64,000 nucleotides of DNA from Isoetes taiwanensis (Eukaryota > Streptophyta > Lycopodiopsida > Isoetales > Isoetaceae), in NCBI GenBank assembly GCA_021234155.1, contig JAJEKV010000240.1, forward strand, positions 555,568 through 619,567. Reading direction: 5' to 3'. Shown here one piece after another: positions 1-10,450 of this stretch. The translations under genes and the position numbers were made by a program. Under the pieces are notes generated by a model, which was not told the DNA's origin, did no database searches, and saw nothing but the letters and a program-made list of their open reading frames with translations. Positions within the stretch are counted from its first letter, which is position 1. Each line of letters starts with the position of its first letter.

Positions 1-316
1 CTCTGCGGTTCTTTTCAACAGAGCTCCAAGTGCTATTCAAACTGAGCTCTTCATCAAAAGCTACACTGTTATTTCCACCTTCGCGACCACATACTGGAAG
101 AACATCTCTCAAGAGGCCAACCACCACTTCAAATCCAAGATGATCACCCTTCAACACGTCCCTGAGTGCCCCCACCATTCTCATTTCACATGCTAAGCTT
201 TTAAACAAAGGAGGAAGCTGAAGGAACAAAAAGAAGGATTTCGGCAAGATGAATCCATCTGCGCCATGGATATCGCCATCGAAGAGCTTTGGTCCGATCA
301 GGGCAGAAGAAGCCAT
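1..316 (-). CDS. Unidentified protein, N-terminal part, runs off left edge
   Basis: On the minus strand an ATG at 316-314 opens a frame with no stop for about 105 codons until the window edge. It begins MASSALIGPKLFDGDIHG and includes CEMRMVGALRDVLKGDHLG and VVVGLLRDVLPVCGREGG. I do not recognise the family. A TAG lies four codons before this ATG. Above it the same frame is open again up to another ATG near 466 (beginning MASGFARGACCLRALRSPRT, Arg/Ala-rich like an organelle presequence), so either the upstream part is leader sequence or one stop interrupts a longer gene. The mixed residue content and length favour real coding sequence over chance, but no splice sites, promoter or homologue can be assigned. 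It could also be a retained exon of a decayed gene. Confidence 0.35.
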   Translation of the reverse strand, partial: MASSALIGPKLFDGDIHGADGFILPKSFFLFLQLPPLFKSLACEMRMVGALRDVLKGDHLGFEVVVGLLRDVLPVCGREGGNNSVAFDEELSLNSTWSSVEKNRR

Positions 317-1236
317 TGAAAAATCCTATATTATCAAGCTTATTTTAATTTTATCGGGAAATAAAATTCCTTGGATGTCAGGCCATGATTCTTTGCAGCT
401 GGTATCAGAGGATATTGTTCTTGGAGATCGCAGTGCTCGAAGGCAGCATGCTCCCCTTGCAAACCCTGAAGCCATCACCGCTTCTCTGCTTTGCTTTGTT
501 TCGATAGGGCAACGAAATCATTGCCCTCTTTTTATGTTGAATCTCCACCGTCCTTTCGAAAAAACGAATTCTCACCGTCGGATCTAGGGCGTGGTCCATT
601 ACATAACATTATAATATAGGATATATAATTATTGGAGGGCGTTTCTATAATTGCGACACATCAGCTATTTTTGTGCGCAACACTTCTATGGATTTTTTTT
701 TAACACGTCGCATAATAAAAAAAAAAGGCAACTGCGGCGTGTTTGACAACTGTGGCAACCCAACCACTGAAGCATCTCTTCCGGCTATGCAATCGCCCTC
801 ATGAAGCGCCCAGCAACATCGAGCTCTTCAGTTTCAGTTTGTTGGAGTAATGCCGCATTAGAGCACCTTTTAAGTTTTGAAGCGATCCTTCTCTTGGTTA
901 CATTTCTGGCGAAAATGATACAGAAGAAGACGATATTGCAGATGTGGAAGTAATTCAAAAGCAGTTGTTGGAGTTGATCGATTCTAGAGCTGATTTGGGT
1001 GAGAATCAACCGAGCAGCTCTAATTTTTCCCCATTTGCTAGAGAACAGGGCAGTTGCAGGCCTTTTCTATACCCTGATGAGAAAAGAGCACAGCAGAAGC
1101 GCTTTATTCCCTGATCGATTTCGAAAACAGATACATGAATCGGACCCTATTTGCCATGATCATTCATGAATTTGCATCCTCTGACCATTTTAAGTCTGAA
1201 GGTCATATAGGAGAGATATGGTAGCCGAGGTATAAC
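317..1236. other. Non-coding or decayed sequence between edge ORF and GRAS relic
   Basis: The stretch has many stops in all frames. The part at 1050-1200 on + contains short open pieces that could be decayed sequence upstream of the GRAS fragment. I see no convincing exon, RNA gene or transposon end. Confidence 0.3.
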
Positions 1237-1242
1237 AGTGGA

Positions 1243-1521
1243 TTGAGCACAAGCTACGAAGATGTTTTTGATAGATTAAATTTACCAGACAGAGATTTAC
1301 TTGAATCTTTAATAGAGTGTGCAAAAGGTGTCTCAAATGGGGATTTAAATGAGGCAAATCATCTTGCAGCTTTGATCAGAAAAAGGGCATCTCCTGTAGG
1401 AAACGTGTCTCAGAGATTGGCCTCATTTTTTGTTGGAGCTTTAGCAGTTAGAATATCTTCATTTGGAGGAAATATTTCCAGTTCCAATTTCATATTGTAT
1501 AAGAATGCTTCAAAGATCAAT
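1243..1521 (+). pseudogene. GRAS-family transcription factor fragment (N-terminal leucine-rich region I)
   Basis: The + frame reads LLESLIECAKGVSNGDLNEA, then ANHLAALIRKRASPVGNVSQ, then RLASFFVGALAVRIS. This is the diagnostic start of the GRAS domain: LxxCAxxVxxGD, then ANxLxxxIRxxASPxGxxxQRLAxxFxxAL. GRAS proteins are plant nuclear transcription regulators of about 400-700 aa with LHRI, VHIID, LHRII, PFYRE and SAW blocks. Here only LHRI is seen. After about 1520 the similarity stops, the frame changes content and ends at 1614, and no VHIID block follows. The leucine repeat is well kept, so decay is not ancient. Which subfamily (SCL, PAT1, DELLA and so on) cannot be told. Confidence 0.72.
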
Positions 1522-1614
1522 CTGTCTTGCTATCTACTATCTCTAAAGTCGATTGCTTTGTTGCTCCGATCTAGGTGCGGCCCGCGAACATTTCTACACA
1601 GGGTATTTGCCTGA

Positions 1615-2845
1615 GAAAATGGAGCATACCGTTCCTTTAATAAAATCTCTGCAACAAGGTGTGATTTTTTCCGGAGGCAGAGGATTCGAGTAATAGAAGG
1701 AAAACCCAAATTTGATTTGATGTGATTGAAGCGATCCCCTCATTTCGATGGAGGAAAAAAATTTATCCAGATTGAGAGGATACCGTAAGAAGGATGAAGA
1801 TCAAGAACAAGTTAGAAATAGATAGATTATTAGAAAAATTGAAAACCTTCAAATGATTCGACTTAAGCCTTTGTTGGGAATTTGCCTGTCTACAGCTCCT
1901 ATTCTAGCTTTGCCTTCTCGATCTCAAAAGGGCTTTTGCCATGAGTTTTTGGATCGCATCCAATCAGGTCTAATCATAGCCATTCATTATCTTTTTAACA
2001 TTTGACTTCAATAGATAAAGGATTAATAAGTGCCAATGAACATCAACCCATTGCTTCTCTTTGCCACAAAACAGATCTTGAACCCTTAATGCTCAACAAG
2101 ATCGTTCTCTAATCATTGAAAGGAAAATGTTTGTGGTGGCATATGCCTTCATGTTCTGCAGCATATGCACTCATGTCAAACATTTATGCCAATGCTCACA
2201 TGAAAGATGATGTGATTAAAATTTAAACTTCGAAAAGATTAACAGGTGTTGAGTGGGAGGAGATGGACTGAAGTGGTAATACAACAGCAACCAAGCAACC
2301 AGCTTCTTAAATTGTCTTTTCACATATAATTCCATTTCCTGCAAGTAAGATTTGATTCTATGGTTCCATTTCATAGATATCATGCTATCATATCATGATG
2401 ACACGTATTTTAATAGACTAATTTATACCCTTCGTCATTCTATAGGGGCCAATGAAGCCCACTTCGAAAATGAAGTTAAAAAGTTGCACTATAACTATCA
2501 AAAGTTGCATTTAATGTTTGATCTTTAGGCAAGTTAGAAAATATGTAAGGGCTTTTTTCATGATAAGATACTTTAAGGGCCTACCATGCTTTGAACTCAT
2601 ATTGTTTCTAGATATTCAAAGTATGATATTGAAACATGGGGCATCATGTCTCCAAAGATCGTTGTCACTGCTTAGATAAAGGGTGTAACTCTGTTACCTT
2701 GAAATGTTCTCCAACGATGTTTAAGTTGTCATTTATACAGAGATGATACAAAGATAAGCTAGACCCTTGCAAGCTAGAAATGAGATAACAAGCAGTTATT
2801 TGTAGAGATGGCTACCACTTCCTTTTTGCAAGTAAAAACGTTCTG
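1615..2845. other. AT-rich intergenic sequence, nothing recognised
   Basis: No frame of useful length and no obvious terminal repeats. There are short repeated words such as 'aaaagttgca' near 2480-2510. I see no gene or mobile-element signature. Confidence 0.4.
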
Positions 2846-3094
2846 TTAATGAATGCTATCGATCCATGATGGGGGGTTTAAGCCCCATTTTACAAGCCCA
2901 TAGCTGAGATCCTTTTTGACTTGATACAAAAATCTACTTTGCCATGAGTTGGGTAAGAGAAATGTTCGCGGCGGCCTTGGCCGCCGCGATAAATTTCTTG
3001 TATTCATAACTTTATAACTATAACCAATTGGTCCCCATGATGATAAAAAATTATTCTTTCTTTTTTCCTTTCTTTTGAACAATATTTTGGTCAA
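2846..3094 (-). other. Unassigned minus-strand ORF over a GC-rich inverted repeat
   Basis: An 82-codon frame contains PNSWQSRFLYQVKKDLSYGL. It spans a GC-rich inverted repeat near 2969-2990, arms CGCGGCGGCC and GGCCGCCGCG with a TT centre, in otherwise AT-rich DNA. I cannot name the protein and it may be a chance frame. The word tgccctaagctagtg occurs twice just downstream (about 3107 and 3249), which suggests repeat-derived sequence. Confidence 0.2.
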
Positions 3095-3356
3095 TTCAAG
3101 AGAGTATGCCCTAAGCTAGTGCACCTCGGAGATTTATCACGAAGTTCAGAGGCTCTCATACGTTAGAGGTTAGTGATGGTGCCCTTATACTAACCTAAAA
3201 TCTAGAGTAGAAACTCTAACATAGTTTTTATCAAACCTTTATGGAAGTGCCCTAAGCTAGTGTGTATGCGTTCTCTTCCCCCTTTTTTTTTTGGGGCGCA
3301 TGAAGTGGACAGGCTCCTCAGTGTTAGGCGCTAGAGGTTAGGGTAGGGGTGGCTGG

Positions 3357-3543
3357 CTCCATGTAAAATTTCAATGCCTGAGTGTTTCTCTACATATGGG
3401 AAATCTCCTCCCCTTAGGTGCATTAGCTTAGGGGTCCAAAACGTTAAGTGAGCTTTAATGGTCTTATGTTACAATTGATACGTATAAATGCACGTGTTTT
3501 ATAAAAAACAAAAAACACCATGAAAAAGGTTTAAACTAACCCT
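3357..3543 (+). repeat. Dispersed direct repeat, copy 1
   Basis: This stretch matches 4638-4825 in the same orientation, sharing 'catgtaaaa', 'ttcaatgcctgagtgttt', 'tgcattagcttaggg', 'gtcttatgtta' and 'aaactaaccct' in the same order. The two copies differ by several short indels. Family unknown; the pair brackets a LINE 3' end. Confidence 0.6.
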
Positions 3544-3948
3544 GAATAGAATAGTTTTTTTAACGTCCACGGAGACCAATAGGTCATGGGACCCATACAA
3601 TAGGCTAGTACAATCATTACTACTAGGATTAAAAAACCCCTGCCTCGAAAGGTTTTCAAGGGAAAAACCTTTGCAGCAATGATGATACTAGACAAACAGA
3701 GATAATGACTACTGGGGGCTCAGTAATTGCAGACATTTATCTAGAACCTCAAGCATGTATAATGCCAAGTCATGCACAGATGGTGCTCTGAGAAGTTGTG
3801 GAAGCGTAGAATGAAATGCTAAGGTCAAAAAATGATTCGGAACTATCTCAAAAGCAGGGCAACTCAGAAGAGTATGTCTTTCATCTTCAATAACCTGTAA
3901 CTGGCAACAGGCACATAGTCTCGCGGCAATTGCGGCCGCTCCCATCTA
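3544..3948 (-). mobile_element. LINE 3' end with C-terminal zinc-finger piece and TTCTA-type tail
   Basis: The minus strand encodes CACCQLQVIEDERHTLLSCP (3945-3709 frame), a CxxC...H....C arrangement typical of the end of non-LTR retrotransposon ORF2 proteins. It is followed by about 160 bases of 3' untranslated sequence ending in tggtctccgtggacgttaaa and a short run of TTCTA units (3544-3554). The same 3' module ends the LINE at 60436-64000, whose C-terminus also reads VVEDESHA. The copy is 5'-truncated: no reverse transcriptase is present. Confidence 0.7.
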
Positions 3949-4637
3949 CCTGTCTCAATCCGTAGCCTGTGGGACCCCGTGCGAATTGATGCAATAGCTA
4001 CAAGCTTTTTCCTAACACCTTAACTTCTAATGCTTGGGAACCTCCATTCTTCATGAGAAATCCACCAGTTGCTCATAATTTAACTTGGATATACCTAGTT
4101 TGATTTGGATTTGCCCACTTTCATTTGCTTTAGCTGCCTTCTATTGTTTTGGAAGCATCATCGTGGCAAGAGGTAAGAAAGTAGAAACATGTATTCACAA
4201 TCTCATGAAATCTTGCAGTCTAGGAAACGAAAAAAAATACATGTATGTTTGGGTGCACACAAAACAAAATTATGTAGAGCTCTTAGAAACTTCTTTGGCC
4301 TGCCATAAGTCTAAGAGAAGAAATGACAACTCGAGATGGTAACTGAAGAACCCATGTGAACATTTCTCAAGTGTTGAATTTATGTTTTCTTCTCATTGAC
4401 TGGTATGTTGGACATGATATTATAAAGTAATGTTCTTTCTTTCCTTCTCTTACGTGATCGGCATAGTCTAGATAACCGATGAATTCCATGCCATCTCCCA
4501 CACTCAAATATAGGTGATAAGAGGCCTCATCTGATATCTATATGCAACTCGTCAATGGTCCAAAAGATATTGTTGTGCAGTGTATATGATCATTGGATTC
4601 AGTTCCCTCTGATACTACTAGGATATTGCCTCTTCTT
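3949..4637. other. Intergenic sequence without recognised gene
   Basis: An 85-codon + frame at 4085-4342 has no family features and no splice-site support. Nothing else stands out. Confidence 0.35.
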
Positions 4638-4825
4638 CTCATGTAAAAGTTCAATGCCTGAGTGTTTCCCTCTGGTGCATTAGCTTAGGGATGGTCCCAA
4701 GTCTAGGGTCCAAAAACTTAGCTTAGATTTAATAGTCTTATGTTACGATTGATACATATAAATTCATGTGTTTTGAAAAAATGAAACCATGGTATGGGTC
4801 CAAACTAACCCTAATAAGTGTAAGT
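4638..4825 (+). repeat. Dispersed direct repeat, copy 2
   Basis: Second copy of the 3357-3543 repeat, same orientation. Just downstream (about 4850-4880) is 'ttattgtccacaaagact', which resembles the reverse complement of the LINE 3' module, so a degenerate LINE or SINE end may follow. Confidence 0.6.
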
Positions 4826-5139
4826 GTCTAGAATTAAATTGAACTAAATGACTTTATTGTCCACAAAGACTAATCTACATATTCTAAACGAGGTGCACCT
4901 GAACTACCACACTCATCAGATCCGTTGATCCTATGGTCCAAACTATATGCTAGAGCCTCTAGGTACCTCTCATTTCGCCTAAGGTTTTAGAATATGAACT
5001 ACGAGGGCTCGAATCTCTACCAAAATAACTCAATGTCCTAATAAGACTACTTTGACCAATATAACAAGTGAGCTAACGTGATTTTTTTTTTATCTTGTTT
5101 ATTTTTTATTTTTTTTTTAATAACACCCCATTCAAATTT

Positions 5140-6243
5140 TTTTTTTTTTTGAAGAACTGTGTCATCAATATATTAAAAGAATGGTAATGTTACAAAGCAA
5201 GTGAGGAGGAAGGAGAACTGCCCCAAAGAGATAGTGATACCTCAACACTCCACAACAAACTCACAGAAAAACTGCAACTCTACTGTTGTACAAACCGACC
5301 ATCACCATCTACAACACCCAAGAAGTCCCGCCAAATGGCAAACTTCCGCTCTACTAATCCCGGGAACACCAGAAAGCTTTGAAATAGCTTGTACCGAAGT
5401 CGAGAAATCGGAGAAATTGCGGGCTCTTGAATCCCCGAAAGATCCACAACCGCCGCTTCCAAATCAGTCACACCAACCAAGCCGCGCCACGGATGCAAGG
5501 CTTTGCCGCATAAGAGCGGCCAAGCACCAGGATACACATGAAGCAAAGCTGGCGGCTAGTCAATCTTACACCAAAGCGTAACCCTAACCCAATCCCAGGC
5601 ACCGCAAGTGAGGGCATAAAACCGCACAATGCTCCACGGTCTCACGATGAAGGCCACAACAAGGGCGAGAGGGCTCACACCCGGCCTAAAACCGACTCAC
5701 AAGGGCATTCACCACGATACGGTGCACCACCGCCATTGCGAAGCACCCCAACCGGTGGGGAAGTGAGCTCCATGTCCACGCCCAAACCGAAGCGCCATCG
5801 AGAACCCGAAGCCGCAGAGACCACTTGCACGAGAAGGCGGTGTCGGGTAACAAGACCGCACAAAACAAGAAGACACAACATCCGGATGAAATTGAGGGAC
5901 TATAGGTATGTGTAGCGGAATACTCCCCGCCACTTGTTCCCGTGATAGCCGGTCCACGCCCCTCGGCCAAAAGCGAAGCTCGAAGAACTCCCACGAAGCT
6001 AGTGACCACCCCGATACCAATCCTCCAAGATGAGCACACACAGCCTCGCCTCCAGCGGGCATGTGTCCGGAAAGCATGCACCGGTGGCGCCTTAAAGGGC
6101 AAGTCTTGCAGGGGTAGAGGAACCCACAAGAAAGGAGAAGAGTGGTGATAAACTGAGGCATAATCTAGCTGGAAGAGCACACGCACATGATCCCAAGCCC
6201 GCAACACCCCCGTGAGAAAAGGGGATGCATGTGGAAAACCCAT
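5140..6243 (-). mobile_element. L1-type LINE 3' part: zf-RVT and C-terminal domain, poly(A) tail
   Basis: Read on the minus strand with frame changes, the segment gives VWAWTWSSLPHRLGC, then LLHVYPGAWPLLCGKALHPW, then AVVDLSGIQEPAISPI. These line up in order with the LINE copy at 37769-38195/16729-17148 (VWTWAWDKLLHPKV, LLAIYPDTWNKVRSQAFHLA, DIPPAVVLPDVQARI). This is the zinc-binding reverse-transcriptase-associated region near the end of ORF2. The minus-strand 3' end runs into A-rich sequence (poly-T on + at about 5087-5151). Frameshifts and stops make it inactive; several overlapping frames here are shadows. Confidence 0.65.
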
Positions 6244-7639
6244 TCAATTGTTTTAGGGATATGGGCTATGGTTTTAGGAATTGTCATTTTACATCTATAT
6301 CAAATCCTGCTGGAACCCCCTGTTATTATGCTGCATATAACCGTGGCATTAATAAGAATGTTGACGAATAGTACAAATATACATCATGAGATATTGTGGT
6401 ACATCTCAAGACAGTATCTGAGGACATAGATGAGCCCGCATATCCCTTACCCCTTGAAGATCTAATCCCAGCCTAGGGATCCCAGCAACTGTCTTAAAGT
6501 CGTGGTTTATATCATATTAGCGATTGGTCGGGCCAGACCAACTCATCATAGTTGTACCCAGATGTGATCATATGACGAAGAATTCTAAAGAATATGATAT
6601 TCATCCTTAATGGCTCGCAATTGGCAGCATTGGCAAAGTCTATTTTGACGCCCTCCCAAATCCATTTGCCTTTCTCAATTTTGAGGCGGTGTGCACCTGC
6701 ATGAATTGGCAACGTGTACACAATGCATTTCACAGCCTTTGATTTAATCCTGTATATGTAACTGATAGTCGACTAAAACATGATAAAAATAGAGTCGCAT
6801 TTAATGACGACCAAGATTGCCCAAAATCGACATCCAACGGTCCTTGCCAACCGTTAGATGTCCTGCATGAAAATCAGCAAGAAAAACTAGCAGGTCTGGG
6901 TGGGTTTGATTCAATGGTTCAATTTCCTGATATGTGGGATTTCATGTTCAATGGTGTAATATGTAATACTAATAATATTTATACAAGAATTTGTCGGCGC
7001 CTTGTGCATCCCTGGGAGTCGAATCCAAGTGCGACCTTCGGTTTGGCGCCCATGGAGCGTCAAATAGCTACGTTATTATTTTATAGTTTAACTTTAAGAC
7101 AATGAGTGATATGTCAAAAAAATATCAAATGAAGTTTAATTGGGATGGCTATTAGATTGTACTAAACTTGCGCGACCTTTTTTTCTTGGTACCGGTTGAT
7201 TTTGGATGTGCTTCAATGGTCAATCCATACCTGGGATGCTTAATCGACATGTTGATTGATTGACGGTACTTCCAATCTTGGTTTTATTCAAGCAAATCTG
7301 ATTTTGGACAATAGTTCCGAATGCAATATTCTTCAACTTCCTGGTCAATGGTGCATGTGAAAGAGCAAATATTAGAACATATAACATCTTGATCATTGCG
7401 TAGTTAAAATGAGGAAATATTTAAGACTTTTATGGTAACAAAGCAAGTTCATATGGTCTATAACCCTATGTTAGAATAGGTTCCCTGTATATTTGAGAAA
7501 TGCACTAGACAACATAACGTTCAAGGCTAGGGTAAAAATAAAAAACATCTTTTGGCAATCAGAAGGTTAATCGATGGTTCAGATACAACATAGCTAAAAT
7601 ATACAATAGTTAAATAAAGAGAAGAGGGTCAACATGAAC
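6244..7639. other. Intergenic sequence, no gene recognised
   Basis: Contains only short frames. Around 7005-7030 the words 'ccctgggagtcgaatcc' resemble a tRNA-like B box, but no full tRNA or SINE structure could be drawn. Confidence 0.35.
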
Positions 7640-8494
7640 TAAATTTTTTTTTTGAAGGACGACAAGCTTTATTCACCAACTAAAAACTAGAATAGAATAG
7701 AATAGTTTTTTTATCGTCCACTGAGACCAATCGGCCTATGGGACCCAGAAGGAGCGCAGCAAACATAACATGCAAAGACAGGAGCAACATAACATGCAAA
7801 GACAGGATTATAACCCCAGTGGACAAACGGATCCAACTGAGCACAACCACCTGCCTATGCAAAAGAATGAATATGAAGGTAAGTATGCCAGATCAGTACT
7901 TTCTTCTCTTGATCAAGAGAAGAACAATTGTAAGCCATAACAATTTTATTTTGCGCCCACTGAAGAACAATCTCATTTGCAGTATCTACGCCCTTAAAGA
8001 TAAACAACCTCCTTCTCTTCCAGATTGACCATAAAAGCCAGCCACATGCGAGATGAAAAGCTCATTTCCGTAGTTTGGGCCAAGCATCAGGATAGATAGC
8101 AAGCAAAATTTGTTGGCTAGATCGAGACGTGCCAAATAGGGTCAACAACCAAGACCATGCCTGCCGAAGCCGCTCACACAAGAAGAAACAATGCTCAATA
8201 CTCTCAACCCTTTGCTGGCATAAAGGACAGAGCTCTGAAATCTGATTATCCATTTTATGGACTAACCTGTTGACTCTGAGGCATCTATGGATCACTTGCC
8301 ACCACAAAACTACTACTTTGGGATGAAGCAGCTTATTCCATACCCATATCCAAACACTTTTCCATTGTGGCTGAGGGACCTGAAGATGCTACCTATTAGA
8401 TGGAGACAGGATTTCAGAATGCAAAAGCAATTTATACACAAAAGACACAAACCGCCCTGGCTGGATATCCTGATGGCAACCCCATGACCAGAAT
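7640..8494 (-). mobile_element. L1-type LINE 3' fragment (zf-RVT), poly(A) tail
   Basis: The minus strand encodes LWWQVIHRCLRVNRLVH, then CPLCQQRVESIEHCFFLCER, then SWLLTLFGTSRSSQQILLAI. This is a zinc-binding zf-RVT region (CxxC...H....C) at the end of a non-LTR ORF2. The poly-T run at about 7648 on + is its poly(A) tail. A foreign piece at about 7686-7810 carries the other LINE family's 3' module (ttttttatcgtccactgaga) next to TTCTA units, so one element sits inside the other. The upstream end abuts LTR-retrotransposon gag sequence near 8495. One in-frame stop occurs before the WWQ motif. Confidence 0.75.
7686..7810 (-). mobile_element. Inserted 3' module of the microsatellite-tailed LINE/SINE family
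   Basis: In minus orientation the sequence reads tcccataggccgattggtct then cagtggacgataaaaaaac and ends in three TTCTA units. It also holds a tandem duplication of the word ACATAACATGCAAAGACAGGA. It interrupts the 3' UTR of the poly(A)-type LINE. The 5' limit is approximate. Confidence 0.55.
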
Positions 8495-8674
8495 CCTGTG
8501 TAGGAGAGCCTTCATAGAATCATGCGCTTTGATCAAATCAAAATAGAACTTCACCCCACGGAGCCAGGCATCAGCATCATCTCCTATTGTGTTCTCCCCC
8601 ATGAACACTTCTCTTTTGGTGTCCTTTAACACCTTCTCAATTGCTTTCCCAGCCTCACTCTTTTGTGGTGACAC
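8495..8674 (-). pseudogene. LTR-retrotransposon gag N-terminus, truncated
   Basis: The minus frame reads REVFMGENTIGDDADAWLRG then VKFYFDLIKAHDSMKA, like the start of plant Ty3/gypsy gag (F.G....DA..WL....F). It lies immediately downstream, in minus orientation, of a primer binding site and LTR. Similarity is lost at about 8495, where LINE sequence begins, so gag-pol has been deleted or broken. Confidence 0.5.
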
Positions 8675-8844
8675 ACTGTTGCAGAGCTTGTTGGATAGGT
8701 TGCAGTATACTGGTTACGTCTTGAGCTCCATCTCCCATTGTACCACTCCATGATCTTTTACTATGCACATAGACAAATAGGAGCATTAACAAATTACGTC
8801 AAGGGTACGAATCATTCCCATACTCCCTATAAGATCCAACATTG

Positions 8845-8856
8845 CTCTAATACCAA
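8845..8856 (-). other. Primer binding site of LTR retrotransposon (initiator tRNA-Met type)
   Basis: The minus strand reads TGGTATTAGAGC two bases after an LTR end in CACA. The usual plant PBS is TGGTATCAGAGC, so there is one mismatch. Confidence 0.65.
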
Positions 8857-8857
8857 T

Positions 8858-10450
8858 TGTGACGAGCCTGTCGAGTTGACCCTCTTGGCAACTTGGGATC
8901 TTGTCAAACTCATGTAATTCTAGATTCAAGATATTGGTAAAATATTGAAGCTTCCTTTGCTTGACACTTGAACCATTCTTATATTTCCATTATCCATAAT
9001 AACATAAATCCAGAGGAATTATACAATCCACAATATTCTCAATATATACAATATCAAACTGAGCAAATCAAACAGAACTTCTAGCTCTAGATTTCAGCCA
9101 CGATTCCTGGCTATATTGCTGCCATCAACTTGACCACTGCCTTGCGGATTAACTGCACATGCACTCAATGGGGTTAGCCCTTATGACTAAGTGGGGATTC
9201 TCAGTTGCCATTGCATGCATTAAACATCTTGGAAATCTTGGATAACAAGAACATAAACACAAGCAAAGACACCAGATCCTATGTGAGTACAGTGCTAGAC
9301 AATGAAAACATAATCCAAAGAAATAGCACACATGAGCATCAGAAGCAAAGAACATGGCCAAAATACCAAAATATCATAAACATAGCTCTGGGACAATGGA
9401 AAGCTTAGTAAGCCTACATGTAGGCCCTATTAGCAGAAACATGCCCAGCCAACTCACATTCTGAGCCCTGTAGCGGGAGTGTTGGGATGAACCTCGTATG
9501 CACATACCCTTCCCAGCCCACATCTGGCAGTGAAGGACCTCTTATCGTGGAGTCACAGAGGTAACGTAGCATCTCTGCTACGTCACATGAGAACTACGCC
9601 TAGTATCACAGAGCACAAGAATACAATAGAGAAACACAAATGAACATGAGCATGCCGGAGCAACCTAGGCCACCAAACCTAGAAGCTCGACCCCGAGGAT
9701 TCAAGAGATACCAAAATACGAAGACAACATGTGATACAATTACCAAAGACCAAGACATATGAAGTTCATTAGATATTTACTATGCACAGGTGCCTAGATC
9801 ATACCCTTGCCGATGTTGGCCATACAATTTACTCATGTTGAAGTAGATTATATTAGTGACTAAGACCATGATACCAATCCAAACATGTTGAGGAAGTCTC
9901 GAGCCTTGTAATCACACATCCAAAGCACATTCCCTCTATAAGGAATTCACATACTATAACTCTATTGAATCTGATAGCTATGATAACTTACATTCTCTTG
10001 TTAATAAATCAATTTGCACCTTAGGCATTATGTAATCCAACAATGCCACCATGCCCCAACCCGCTTTCTATGACTCTTTTGACCAAGCTAAATTTGACCT
10101 CGTATCACCTGGACCTTTCAAGTTCCAATAGATACTATGCTTAAAAATCACACTTCTAGCTTAGTGATTCATACGATCTTCAAATTGCTGGTGCAGTAGC
10201 CCATGCTAACTCATCTCAACGGAGGCCCCAACTCTAGGAGCTACAAGCAACATGCCCTATATACCCTTGATTTATTAACTCTATTATATATTATCTTAAT
10301 TATATTCATCCATTCAAAGCATTGCATGGCTTAATTAGAATTATTATCTTCCATTTAGTTTACTCATCATTTGCAGATTCCTACATCGCCTGCACTAGAC
10401 CACTGACTCTTCTACTTGAACATCCCTGTCTTTAGTTTCATATAACAACG
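8858..10450 (-). mobile_element. 5' LTR of a minus-strand LTR retrotransposon (outer end approximate)
   Basis: The LTR inner end (CGTCACA on minus) is fixed by the primer binding site. A TATA-like word on minus (ggtatatagggc) near 10265-10254 would place transcription start inside, giving an LTR of about 1.5 kb, the same size as the two other LTR types in the window. The outer boundary could not be set because no second LTR or target duplication is visible. A small hairpin (acgtagca/tgctacgt) lies at about 9564-9586. Confidence 0.45.

Noticed and set aside
249-587. 112-codon + ORF near the left edge
   Set aside because: It overlaps the minus-strand edge ORF antisense, has no domain and no splice support.
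5201-6161. Several overlapping frames on both strands at 5.2-6.2 kb as separate genes
   Set aside because: They are shadows of a frameshifted LINE; only the minus-strand zf-RVT reading matches relatives.
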